A DNA stretch of 51,956 nucleotides from Spirochaetales bacterium (GTDB lineage: Bacteria > Spirochaetota > Spirochaetia > DAHUYW01): positions 1 through 51,956 of the forward strand of contig DAHUYW010000027.1 of NCBI GenBank assembly GCA_027306915.1, read 5' to 3'. The position numbers and the translations under genes are program-made. The notes beneath the pieces were generated by a model. The model saw nothing but the letters and a program-made list of their open reading frames with translations, made no database searches and was not told where the DNA came from. This document shows, piece after piece, positions 33,641-42,315 of the stretch. How positions within the stretch are numbered: position 1 is the stretch's first letter; each line of letters begins with the position of its first letter.

Positions 33641-35056
33641 CTATACGAGAAGCCTTCGGATTTCCGCGACCATGTAGAACGAGCCGGTCACGAGGATCGG
33701 CAGGGGGGCTCCGTCTCCGTGCGCTCCGTCGGTTGTCGGCGCCGTTCGGCCCTCCTGCGCGAGGCGTACCGCCTCGGCCAGAGCGGCCGCAGGGTCGGGA
33801 ACGAGCGTCGTGCTGGGGTTTCGAGCCGCGAAGGCCGCATGGACCTCCTCGGGATCGCTCTTCTTGAAGGTCCCGGGAGTGGAGATGATGATCGATCGGA
33901 AGGCCGACGCAAGCGCATCCGCCATCCCCTCGCGGTCCTTTCCGAGGACCGAGCCGAAGATGAGGATCGACGGCTCGGGAAAGAGCTTTCGGAACGACGA
34001 AAGCAGGCGAGCGGTGGAGACGGGGGTGTGGGCACCGTCGAGCACAATGCGGCCGTAAGCGGTCTGAATCACCTCCATCCGCCCGGGGAGGCGCGCGACT
34101 GCGAGTCCCGCGTGGAGGGCCTCCTCGCCGAACAGGCTCCGGGGGCCGCTCGGCGCCGGGGCGACTGGGTCGCCTCCTGCCATTCCTCGAAGAGCGAGCA
34201 CGGCGAGCGCCGCGTTCTCGGCCTGGACGTCCCCCGGCATCGCAAGATGGTAGGCCTCCAAACGCCCGCCGCGCCAGCGGATCCTCATCTCGGTCGCCTC
34301 AAAGCTCAAGGTGGTGGCGAGATCCTCGACCTCTTGGGCGAGAAAGCGACTGGGCGCGTGGCGAAGCGCCGCCGTTGCGGCGAAGACTGCCTTGACCTCG
34401 GGCCGCTGGTAGCCAGCGAAGACCGGAACCCCCTCTTTGATGATGCCGGCCTTCTCGCCGGCGATAGCCTGAAGCGTGGTTCCGAGAAGCTCGGTATGCT
34501 CAAGCTCGACCGGAGTGAGGAGGCACATTTCGGGATGCACCACATTGGTCGCGTCGAGCCTCCCTCCAATTCCCGTCTCGATGACCGCCCAGCTGCATCC
34601 CCACTCGCGAAACATGAGAAAGCCAAGGAGGGTGAGCAGCTCGAAGGTCGTGGGCTCGCCGCGGGCGGGCAGGACGTCCTTGCCGAGATCGCGGATGCGC
34701 GCCGCAATCCTGTTGATGATCTCCACGTAGAGCTCGTCGGGAAAGAAGCGGCCGGCAAGGCTGATCCGCTCCCGGTAGCTTGAGACATGGGGTGAGGTGT
34801 AAAGCCCGGTTTTCTCGCCGGCTGCCGCGAGGACCGAGGCTACGTAGATCGCGGTCGAGCCCTTTCCCTTCGAGCCTGCGAGATGGATGGTCCGAAAGGA
34901 GCGATCGGGGTTGCCGAAGAGATCGAGGAGCGCGTGCATCCGGTCGAGCCGATAGCTGCGCACGGAATGACCCGTTTCTCGCTCGAGGTTCGTAAAGGAC
35001 TCAAGGTAAGCAAACGCCTCGTCGACCGCGGTGAAGCGGCGGCTGATCAGCGGCAC
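33641..35056 (-). CDS. folC: Folylpolyglutamate/dihydrofolate synthase
   Basis: This encodes 471 residues of a Mur-ligase-like enzyme that adds glutamate to folates (or makes dihydrofolate from dihydropteroate). The P-loop HLAGSKGKGSTAIYVASVL is near residue 60, followed by GLYTSPHVSSYRERI and the omega loop VIETGIGGRLDATNVV. The second ATP motif is GEKAGIIKEGVPVF and the C-terminal hallmark is GRIVLDGAHTPVS. It is longer than typical FolC (about 430) because of insertions near 240-300. GTG 35056 was chosen for its GGGAGG site and normal N-terminal length; the 5' end lies 25 bases after the hisD stop. Confidence 0.9.
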   Translation of the reverse strand: MPLISRRFTAVDEAFAYLESFTNLERETGHSVRSYRLDRMHALLDLFGNPDRSFRTIHLAGSKGKGSTAIYVASVLAAAGEKTGLYTSPHVSSYRERISLAGRFFPDELYVEIINRIAARIRDLGKDVLPARGEPTTFELLTLLGFLMFREWGCSWAVIETGIGGRLDATNVVHPEMCLLTPVELEHTELLGTTLQAIAGEKAGIIKEGVPVFAGYQRPEVKAVFAATAALRHAPSRFLAQEVEDLATTLSFEATEMRIRWRGGRLEAYHLAMPGDVQAENAALAVLALRGMAGGDPVAPAPSGPRSLFGEEALHAGLAVARLPGRMEVIQTAYGRIVLDGAHTPVSTARLLSSFRKLFPEPSILIFGSVLGKDREGMADALASAFRSIIISTPGTFKKSDPEEVHAAFAARNPSTTLVPDPAAALAEAVRLAQEGRTAPTTDGAHGDGAPLPILVTGSFYMVAEIRRLLV

Positions 35057-35081
35057 GGTAGGCCTCCCTGCGAGCGCGGCG

Positions 35082-36389
35082 CTAGCGCGACTCTCTTCTC
35101 TGCCGAATCGCCTCGGCGTGGGTGAAGAAACCCTCGTAATCGGCGAGGGCGACGACGTGCGGCGCAAGAGTCTCGTACCCGTCTCGGGTGGCGAAAACGA
35201 CCGACGAGTACTTCATGAAGTCGCGGACCGAGACCGGCGACCACGTGCGCGCCTTTCCCCCTGTCGGAAGAACGGCATTGGCGCCGATCGCGTAGTTGGC
35301 GGCCGAAAAGGGCGTGTGCTCCCCCAGGAGAATCTCGCCCGCGTTGCGGATCGACTGGAGGGTCGCGAAGGGCTCTCGAGTGCGCACCTGGAGGTGCTCC
35401 GGAGCGAACTCATTGACGACGGAGGCGGCGGTCTCCATATCAGCGGTCATGAGAATACCTCCGTAGCCGGACAGCACGTCGCTCACGAAGGTGCGGCGCG
35501 GCTCGGGTATCCGCTCGACGAGCGCAGGGAGCAGCGCGGCGACCCGATCGGCAAGCGTCTGCGAAGGGGTGATGAGGAGGGCGCTTGAGTCCGAGCCGTG
35601 CTCCGCCTCGATGAGAAGATCGAGGGCGACGGTCCGCGCGTCAGCGCTCTCGTCAGCGAGAACTATCGATTCGGAGGGACCCGCCGGGAGTCCCACGTCG
35701 ACGTCCGAAGCCACGAGGCGCTTCGCGGCCGAAACGTAGCTGCTACCCGGGCTCACGATCTTGTCGACTGCCGCGATGCTCTCGGTCCCGTAGGCGAGCG
35801 CCGCGATAGCCTGGGCTCCTCCGGCCCGGTAGACCTCGTCTACCCCGCAGAGCTCCGCTGCGTAGAGGCAGGCAGCGTCGATGCTCCCGTCCGGGCCGGG
35901 TGGAGAAACCACGCACACCCGCCGGACTCCGGCGATCTTTGCGGGCACCGCAAGCATGTACAGCATCGAGGGGAAGCTTCCGCGCCCGCGCGGGACGTAG
36001 AGCCCGGCGGAATCGATGGCAGTCGCGCGCTCACCCGCGTAGATGCCGGCCCGGATCTCGCGGAGGTCGATCCCCGAAGGAAGTTGCGGGCGGTGGAAGG
36101 CTGTCACGTTGTCAATGGCGAAGCGAAGGGCGTCGCGCACCGCGGGCCCCAGGAGCTCGCGGGCCCGCGCAAACTCCGCCGGGGCAACGCGCAAGGGAAG
36201 GCGATCGATGTCGGCTCGGTCGTACTCTTTGGTCAGGGCGCGCAGGGCTGCATCGCCCTCCCGGCGCACCCGGTCCACGATAGCCTGGACGTGCTCGCGC
36301 ATCGAGGTGATGTCGCTCTCGGAGCGCCGGAGCATCTTCCGGCGATCGGCGCCAGAGAGCTCCTCCCACTTTCGGACGTTCAGCTTCAT
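35082..36389 (-). CDS. hisD: Histidinol dehydrogenase
   Basis: This encodes 435 residues of the zinc-dependent enzyme that oxidises histidinol twice to histidine with NAD. Features are YVPRGRGSFPSMLYMLAVPA, VYRAGGAQAIAALAYGTESI, DKIVSPGSSYVSAAKRLV, PAGPSESIVLADESAD and LLIEAEHGSDSSALLI with the zinc-binding His. The catalytic Glu and His are in NEFAPEHLQ, and near the end come YAIGANAVLPTGGKARTWSPVSVRDF and the last His in LAPHVVALADYEGF. ATG 36389 follows GGGGGAG. It appears to be the first gene of a unit with folC, hisC, macro and NFACT. Confidence 0.94.
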   Translation of the reverse strand: MKLNVRKWEELSGADRRKMLRRSESDITSMREHVQAIVDRVRREGDAALRALTKEYDRADIDRLPLRVAPAEFARARELLGPAVRDALRFAIDNVTAFHRPQLPSGIDLREIRAGIYAGERATAIDSAGLYVPRGRGSFPSMLYMLAVPAKIAGVRRVCVVSPPGPDGSIDAACLYAAELCGVDEVYRAGGAQAIAALAYGTESIAAVDKIVSPGSSYVSAAKRLVASDVDVGLPAGPSESIVLADESADARTVALDLLIEAEHGSDSSALLITPSQTLADRVAALLPALVERIPEPRRTFVSDVLSGYGGILMTADMETAASVVNEFAPEHLQVRTREPFATLQSIRNAGEILLGEHTPFSAANYAIGANAVLPTGGKARTWSPVSVRDFMKYSSVVFATRDGYETLAPHVVALADYEGFFTHAEAIRQRRESR

Positions 36390-36537
36390 GGCTCCCCCGG
36401 CGCAACTGTAGTAGAGGTGCGGTGCTTCGTCAACGTGCCCATTCACCGCGGCGATCGCCGTGGAAGACCACGGCTTGCCAAAACTCGTGATCTTCTAGGA
36501 TATTACTAAGGTACACCACAGGGAGGAACTTCCGACG

Positions 36538-39219
36538 ATGCAGTCCAATCGCGATCCGTTCGGCGTAAGGAGCATGCTCTCCGCGAAAAAGGGAACATTC
36601 ATCTACTACAGCTTGAAGGAGCTGGAAAAGAAGACCAAGACCGATCTCTCAAAGATGCCCTATTCCCTGCGCATCCTGCTCGAGTCCCTCGTTCGTCAGC
36701 TCGATGGGCGGCTCGTCACCGAGGAGCACGTGCGGAACGCGCTCAATTGGCGCAGCGCCGAGGCAAGACGGCACGAGGTTCCCTTCATGCCGGCGCGGGT
36801 CGTCATGCAGGATTTCACCGGGGTCCCCGCGATAGTCGACCTTGCCGTCATGCGTGACGCCATCGTTGACCTCGGCGGAAAGCCGGCACGCATCAATCCC
36901 CAGATACCGGTAGACCTCATCATCGACCACTCGGTCCAGGTCGACCTCTGGGGCACCGCGGAGGCGCTCAAGGTCAATGCCGATTTTGAGTTCCAGCGCA
37001 ACCGCGAGCGCTACGAGTTTCTCCGCTGGGGGGCGAAATCCTTCCAGAACCTCCGGGTGGTTCCTCCGGCAACCGGGATCATCCATCAGGTCAACCTCGA
37101 GTACCTTGCCACGGTCATCACCGGCGACGCAACCGGCGCCGAGCCGGTAGCCTATCCCGATTCGCTCGTGGGCACCGACTCGCATACGACGATGATAAAC
37201 GGGATTGGCGTGCTCGGGTGGGGGGTCGGGGGGATCGAGGCCGAGGCGGTGATGCTGGGCCAGCCCTACTACATGTCGCTTCCGGAGGTGATCGGCTTCC
37301 GCCTCACCGGAAAGCTGCGGGAAGGGGTGACCGCGACCGACCTCGTCCTCACCATAACGGAGAGGCTGCGCACGTACGGCGTCGTCGAGAAGATAGTCGA
37401 GTTCTTCGGTCCCGCCCTCGCGACCCTTCCGGTGGAGGATCGCGCGACTATCGGGAACATGTCCCCCGAGTACGGGGCGACGGCCGGCTACTTTCCCATC
37501 GACGAGCAGACCCTGAGCTACATGCGCCGCACCGGGCGCCCCGAGGAGCAGGTCGACCTCGTCGAGACGTACGCCCGCGCCCAGGGGCTCTTCCGCACCG
37601 AGGAAGCACCCACCCCCGAGTACGCCGACGTCATCGAGTTCGACATCGGGACGGTCGTTCCGTCGATCGCGGGACCGAAGCGCCCCCAGGACCGGATAGC
37701 CCTTTCGTCGGCCAAGGAGGTCTACGAAAAGTCCATTCGTGAGATTGTCGCCGCGAAGCCGCCGAAAGCGGAGGAGGTCAGCTTCGCGCTCGACGGGAAG
37801 CAGGTGACGATGCGGAACGGGGCGGTCGCTATCGCTGCCATCACTAGCTGCACCAACACTTCCAATCCCTCGGTCATGATGGCGGCCGGGCTCCTCGCGA
37901 AGAAGGCGCACGAGCGGGGCCTCTTCCCTCCTGCCTACGTGAAGACGAGCATCGCCCCCGGATCCCGCGTCGTCGGGCGCTACCTGGAGAACGCCGGCGT
38001 GATTCCCGCGCTCGAGGCCCTCGGCTTCAACATCGTCGGCTACGGCTGCACGACCTGCATCGGGAACTCCGGTCCCCTGCGTCCGGAGATCCAAAAGGTG
38101 ATCGACGAAAACGACCTCACCGTCGCGGATGTCCTTTCGGGCAACCGCAATTTCGAGGGACGCATCCACCCCGCTATCCGGCTGAACTATCTCGCCTCGC
38201 CCCCGCTCGTCGTGGCCTATGCCCTCGCGGGATCCGTCGACATCGATCTCACCAAGGATTCCCTGGGGACCGGAAGCGACGGGAAGCCGGTCTACCTCGC
38301 CGACGTCTGGCCGAACTCGACGGAGATCGCGACGGCCCTGACTAAGTCGCTTTCGGCGAGCCTGTTCACGAGCGAGTATGCGAATGTCTTCACCGGGAAC
38401 GAGACCTGGAATAGGATCAAGCTCGCCGGAGAGGAGCGCTACCTCTGGGAAGACGGCTCCACCTACATCCGAAAGCCCAACTACTTCGACCGCATCACGG
38501 AGGCTCACGCCGAGCCGCCGGCGATAGTGGGAGCGCGCGTCCTCGCCTACCTCGGCGACAGCGTGACGACCGACCACATCTCGCCGGCCGGAGCCATCCC
38601 GAAGAACAGCCCGGCCGCCAGGTGGCTCACCGAGCGGGGCGTCGGGGTGGCCGACTTCAACTCCTACGGCTCGCGCCGCGGGAACCACGAGATCATGATG
38701 CGCGGGACCTTCGGCAATATCCGCATCAAGAATAAGCAGGTGCCCGGGACTGAAGGAGGCTACACCCTCTACGAGCCAACCGGAGAGACGATGTTCATCT
38801 TCGATGCGTCGATGAAGTATCAGGAGACCGGGGTCCCGCTTATCGTTATCGCAGGCAAAGAGTACGGCTCGGGCAGCTCCCGCGACTGGGCTGCGAAAGG
38901 GCCGGCGCTACTCGGCGTTAAGGCGGTGATCGCGGAGAGCTACGAGCGCATCCACCGGAGCAATCTGATCGGCATGGGCGTGCTGCCTCTGCAGTTCAAG
39001 CAGGGCGAGAGCGCCGCGAGCCTCGGGCTTACCGGACATGAGACCTTCTCGATCGAGAGGGTCGCGGCCCCTTCCGCCGAGGTAGCGGTAACGGTGACAG
39101 ACGACGAGGGGCGCACAAAGCGCTTCACGGTAGTCGCGCGCATCGATACTCCCGTCGAGCTCGACTACTTCCAGAAGGGCGGGATCCTCCACACGGTGCT
39201 GCTGAACATGCGCGCATAG
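36538..39219 (+). CDS. acnA: Aconitate hydratase (AcnA type)
   Basis: This encodes 893 residues of aconitase A, which interconverts citrate and isocitrate using a [4Fe-4S] cluster. The cluster cysteines are in AITSCTNTSNPSVMMA (about 437) and VGYGCTTCIGNSGPL (about 502 and 505). Other landmarks are LVGTDSHTTMINGIGVLGWGVGGIEAEA, AYLGDSVTTDHISPAGAI, the swivelling domain GTFGNIRIKNK and the substrate Ser in YGSGSSRDWAAKG. The length and domain order match AcnA, not AcnB. ATG 36538 has AGGGAGG upstream. It is divergent from hisD with a 148-base gap. Iron-responsive binding seen in some relatives cannot be judged here. Confidence 0.95.
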   Translation: MQSNRDPFGVRSMLSAKKGTFIYYSLKELEKKTKTDLSKMPYSLRILLESLVRQLDGRLVTEEHVRNALNWRSAEARRHEVPFMPARVVMQDFTGVPAIVDLAVMRDAIVDLGGKPARINPQIPVDLIIDHSVQVDLWGTAEALKVNADFEFQRNRERYEFLRWGAKSFQNLRVVPPATGIIHQVNLEYLATVITGDATGAEPVAYPDSLVGTDSHTTMINGIGVLGWGVGGIEAEAVMLGQPYYMSLPEVIGFRLTGKLREGVTATDLVLTITERLRTYGVVEKIVEFFGPALATLPVEDRATIGNMSPEYGATAGYFPIDEQTLSYMRRTGRPEEQVDLVETYARAQGLFRTEEAPTPEYADVIEFDIGTVVPSIAGPKRPQDRIALSSAKEVYEKSIREIVAAKPPKAEEVSFALDGKQVTMRNGAVAIAAITSCTNTSNPSVMMAAGLLAKKAHERGLFPPAYVKTSIAPGSRVVGRYLENAGVIPALEALGFNIVGYGCTTCIGNSGPLRPEIQKVIDENDLTVADVLSGNRNFEGRIHPAIRLNYLASPPLVVAYALAGSVDIDLTKDSLGTGSDGKPVYLADVWPNSTEIATALTKSLSASLFTSEYANVFTGNETWNRIKLAGEERYLWEDGSTYIRKPNYFDRITEAHAEPPAIVGARVLAYLGDSVTTDHISPAGAIPKNSPAARWLTERGVGVADFNSYGSRRGNHEIMMRGTFGNIRIKNKQVPGTEGGYTLYEPTGETMFIFDASMKYQETGVPLIVIAGKEYGSGSSRDWAAKGPALLGVKAVIAESYERIHRSNLIGMGVLPLQFKQGESAASLGLTGHETFSIERVAAPSAEVAVTVTDDEGRTKRFTVVARIDTPVELDYFQKGGILHTVLLNMRA

Positions 39220-39247
39220 ATCCCAGTGGCCCCCGCCCCGGCGGGTT

Positions 39248-40093
39248 TCACGGCTGGCGCGCGGGACCAAGCAGATTCATGAGCCTCCTCCGATTTGAAG
39301 CTCCGGTCTTGTCGTACATATTGGCGAAGTGCTCTTCGACCGTCCGCACGCTGATGCCAAGCGGTCAGGCTATCTCGCCGTTGGTGAGGCGCGTCGCGGC
39401 AAGCCGGAGCACCTCAAGCTCCCGGCGCGTCAGGTGCCCGCCTTCTGGCTCGAGTCAGGTCATCTGTGCAGCACGAGGACCGCACTCCGGCAGGAATCGC
39501 CTGTACAGTGACTCGAGATGCGGGCCTACGGTTCGGAGAATCGCAGCCTCCAGGTCGCTAGACGGCCCATCCGCCCTGCTGCGATAGAGCGCGACTGAAA
39601 ACGAAGGAGAGGGAATGGCCATCTTGTGCCATATCCGGCTCGGGCGGATGAAGTCGGTCACATATTCCGTGTGCTCCCATTCTCGGTAGTCGGTTTGATG
39701 CATCGAGAGAGTCCTTTCCGGGGGAAAGGGCATCCGCCGCCAGTAGTAATCGCTGAAATCTGCCTTGATTTCGAACCCGCGGTTGAAGGCGACGCACTGC
39801 GGGCGGCCGCGCTCGGCGGAAAGACAGCTGACCCCGACGTCAAGTGGGACGAGCTTCGGCATGCCGTCCATGATTGCCGAATAGAAGGTCTCACGGTCTG
39901 TCGTCTGCTCGACGGGCAGAAGGAAGTCGAGCACTCGCATCCACGGGAGATCGGGTTCCCTCGCCAACTGATCTGCCTCCGTGACCTGGTGACTGCGCAA
40001 CGTGTCTATTGGTTGATGCTTATTATGCTTCACCTGCCGGCGGGTTTCAACCGTCATGGCGAGTTTTTTGTACGTCCTGGCTCGGGATTTCAC
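39248..40093 (-). pseudogene. LuxR-family regulator broken by two TGA codons
   Basis: A single frame of 282 codons runs from 40093 to TGA at 39248. It carries TGA at 39455-39457 (after AAQM-T) and at 39365-39367. The first part (about 210 residues) is a sensor-like region with PSFSVALYRSRADGPSSDLEAAI and LESLYRRFLPEC. The tail LEPEGGHLTRRELEVLRLAATRLTNGEIA is followed by TGA and then PLGISVRTVEEHFANMY, a recognisable LuxR HTH. Both stops could come from CGA (Arg), and the second sits where Arg or a similar residue is normal. Without suppression the protein cannot bind DNA. Base composition is lower in GC than in the neighbours. Confidence 0.82.
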
Positions 40094-40169
40094 CCCCGGA
40101 GCTTAGATTCGGCAGGCCGGGAAGGTGCCCGGCCTACCGTGATACCTTCTGCGAAACCAAGGGCGCCGA

Positions 40170-41239
40170 TTAGGGTGAAGCGACGAAGGCGAAAGGGGCG
40201 GTCATCGGGCCGTCGAGTCCGTTGCGTCCAACTGCGGCCACCTGATAGTTGTGAGTGTAGGAATCGCCCGCGTCAATGTACGAATAGGGCACGACAACGG
40301 TTTCCTGGACGACTCCATCCTTATAGACTTTGTACCCTTGGGCGTCTGCCAGCGTAGACCACGACACCTTCACCTCGTACGTCGACTGTGCTCCGTACTC
40401 ATTGTCCGTTACGTTCAGGTCCGTTGGCGGATCTGATAGGAGATCCCGGTGACTACTGCACCATTGGCGATGTCGACGAGGGTGGGATTGTCTACCGAGG
40501 AGGAGTACGCATTGTACCCCGTGGCGCCGGGAACCGCGTCCCACGAGACTTCGATATAGTCATAGTACATCCCTTTGGTGGCGCTGACCGTTGAGGGCGG
40601 AGCCAGGGAGGCGACAAAGTTTGCCGTCACCGACCTATTTCCACCCATGGTGATGGAAGTGGGGTTCGCTGTGCCGGAAGCATCTCCGCTCCAGCTTGAG
40701 AAACCGTGTCCACTGTATGCAGACGCCGTGAGCCGGACTACCGTACCCGGCGGATATTGGCTTAACGACGGATTCTTCGTTACATACCCGGCGCCGGCAG
40801 AATCGATGGTGACCGCGAGGGTGTAGGTGACCGCGGGTATGGCGCTGTCTGTGTTGGAGTAGGACGAGGATCCCGCACCGTTTACCGCACAGACGCGATA
40901 CCAGTAGCTCGTGCCGGTAGTCAAAGCGCTGTCGTCGTAGGTTGTCGCGTTCGCCGTGGTGGTTGCAAGTTCGTTCCATCCAGTGGAGCCGTCGAGGCTG
41001 CGCTCGATCTCGAAGCTTTCCTCGTTGTCCGAGTTGTCCGTCCAGGTGAGGGCAACCGCATTCGCCGAAATCGCTCTCGCCGCAAAATCACTCGGCGGAA
41101 GAGGCGCGACAGGGTTGGTACCTTTGGACGTCACATTGTCTGTCGCGGGGTTTGGGCATCCGACCAAGATCAGCCAGGTCGCCAGGATCACACTTGCAGT
41201 GAGCAGCTCGAGCGCCCGCAGGCAAAGCCTATTCCTCAT
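40170..41239 (-). pseudogene. FN3-containing lipoprotein with a frameshift
   Basis: A lipoprotein signal (LLTASVILATWLILVGC) leads into about 250 residues. A fibronectin type III domain with WTDNSDNEESFEIERS and TYDDSALTTGTSYWYRVCAVNGAG comes first, then an InlB-like bacterial repeat (GYVTKNPSLSQYPPGTVVRLTA, FSSWSGDASGTANPTSITM). A second FN3 begins as GMYYDYIEVSWDAVPGATGYNAYSS. Frame 1 ends at 40415 after ISYQIRQRT. The same domain type resumes one base over as SDPPTDLNVTDNEYG and continues to a stop at 40170. The junction lies around 40428-40450. The product is likely a surface or periplasmic adhesin-like protein; frameshift or assembly error cannot be told apart here. Confidence 0.75.
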
Positions 41240-41444
41240 TTCTTCCTCCTTGTTTCCGGTGAGGGCTGACTGACCTCAATTGAGCTTATGGCGGATCGTG
41301 CCGCGGCGAAATTCGGAGATTTCTACGTAGTGCCAAGCATCAGGAGTTGGGATTTCGCGGGACGTTCGGAGATGCAATCCTGGACGCGCCTGCGGACGAA
41401 AGAATGCGAATTGGAGGTCGGCCGACGCTTGCGGCTGTTTTCAC

Positions 41445-41473
41445 TTGACAATTGCCGGGCCAGGCTTCATTAT
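41445..41473 (+). promoter_or_regulatory. Promoter of the tetR gene
   Basis: TTGACA (41445-41450), a 17-base spacer and CATTAT (41468-41473) precede tetR. The operator palindrome follows directly after the -10, so bound repressor would block transcription. Confidence 0.6.
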
Positions 41474-41493
41474 TTAATTGGTCAGTCAATTAT
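41474..41493. promoter_or_regulatory. Operator 1 of the TetR cassette
   Basis: TTAATTGGTCAGTCAATTAT contains the inverted arms TAATTG and CAATTA around a six-base core. An almost identical site (one base different) occurs after tetR. Position just downstream of the tetR -10 hexamer fits autorepression. Confidence 0.7.
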
Positions 41494-41531
41494 GGGCAGG
41501 CACGGATGCTTCCTCCGCGTAGGGAAAAAAG

Positions 41532-42140
41532 ATGGGTAGAACCCCGGGGAGTGCAGTCGACCGGCGAGAGCAGATCTTGAATGCGGCGGTGCGGGTCTTC
41601 GCGGAAAAGGGATTCGACCGGGCGACCAACCGGGATATCGCGCGCGCGGCCGGGATACCGCCAGGGCTCATCTACCACTACTTCGCGAGCAAGGAAGAGC
41701 TCCTGCGCAGCGCGATGGAACGGCGATCGCCGCTAGGACTGATGCGGACCATCGACACGACCATGTTCGACCTCGATCCCGAGCCGATGCTGCGCGGTCT
41801 CCTCGGCAAGCTGCTCGAGATCGCGGAGAGCGAGCAGTTCGTCTCCCTCATGCGGGTCTATCTCCCCGAGATCATCCACAACTCGCGGATTGCTCCGCTC
41901 GGCATCTCGGTTATCGGCGAGGCGACGAGCGCGTTCGAGCGCTACCTCGCTCGGAAGATGGAGGAGGGCGTGCTCCGCAGGGCGAACTCGGCCTTCGTCA
42001 CCGACTATCTGCTCGGGGGAATCATGGATCTCGTCCTTCGGCGGCAGATCCTCAAGGACCCCTCGGTTGCAGGCTACTCGCACGCTCAGATCGTCGACGG
42101 GGTGATCGGGACGGTGCTCCCGGGGCTGCTCCCGCGATGA
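41532..42140 (+). CDS. TetR family transcriptional regulator
   Basis: This encodes 202 residues. The N-terminal HTH (about 12-58) has DRREQILNAAVRVFAEKGFDRATNRDIARAAGIPPGLIYHYFASKEELL, the standard TetR DNA-binding domain. The helical C-terminal part (ESEQFVSLMRVYLPEIIHNSR, AFERYLARKMEEGVL) should bind an unknown small ligand and mediate dimerisation. It is flanked by two near-identical 20-base palindromic sites, one before it and one between it and the downstream phosphotransferase. It therefore probably represses itself and that cassette. ATG 41532 is preceded by a weak AAAAAAG. A run of eight T follows the stop codon (42141-42148), with only a short GC stem before it. Confidence 0.92.
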   Translation: MGRTPGSAVDRREQILNAAVRVFAEKGFDRATNRDIARAAGIPPGLIYHYFASKEELLRSAMERRSPLGLMRTIDTTMFDLDPEPMLRGLLGKLLEIAESEQFVSLMRVYLPEIIHNSRIAPLGISVIGEATSAFERYLARKMEEGVLRRANSAFVTDYLLGGIMDLVLRRQILKDPSVAGYSHAQIVDGVIGTVLPGLLPR

Positions 42141-42157
42141 TTTTTTTTGAGCCTCAA

Positions 42158-42177
42158 TTAATTGGTCATTCAATTAT
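42158..42177. promoter_or_regulatory. Operator 2 of the TetR cassette
   Basis: TTAATTGGTCATTCAATTAT differs from operator 1 by one base and keeps the arms TAATTG and CAATTA. It lies 26 bases before the start of the 35-residue reading frame and 138 before the phosphotransferase start, overlapping where their promoter -10 would be expected. Confidence 0.7.
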
Positions 42178-42203
42178 CGAATGTGGATGAAAGGAGACGA
42201 AAG

Positions 42204-42311
42204 ATGAGCATGATTGTCGGTCTTATCGCGGCTGGGATCGTGGCGAGAGGCAACGACCTCAGTCGCGGGCTTGTCGTGTATTCAGCAGTTGCGATCGCGG
42301 CGGGAGGGTGA
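42204..42311 (+). CDS. 35-residue membrane microprotein
   Basis: This is a short frame of 35 residues (MSMIVGLIAAGIVARGND at its start). It has a hydrophobic N-terminal stretch, a charged centre RGNDLSRG and a hydrophobic end LVVYSAVAIAAGG. An AAAGGAG ribosome site lies seven bases before the ATG, the best-spaced in the cassette. The stop is four bases before the phosphotransferase start. A hydrophobic microprotein of this size could sit in the membrane or act as a leader peptide. No family is recognised, and coding status rests on the ribosome site and cassette position. Confidence 0.6.
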   Translation: MSMIVGLIAAGIVARGNDLSRGLVVYSAVAIAAGG

Positions 42312-42315
42312 GTCG

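Noticed and set aside
36649..38688. 679-codon minus-strand frame opposite aconitase
   Set aside because: Aconitase is unmistakable on the plus strand; the opposite frame is Arg/Val/Asp-rich and has no motif.
39365..39457. TGA read as a sense codon genome-wide
   Set aside because: TGA ends several intact genes here (cyclase, folate and Rph-like genes), so reassignment is not supported.
42120..42148. Intrinsic terminator after tetR
   Set aside because: Eight T residues are present, but the GC stem before them is only about four base pairs and overlaps the coding end, so it is too weak to annotate.
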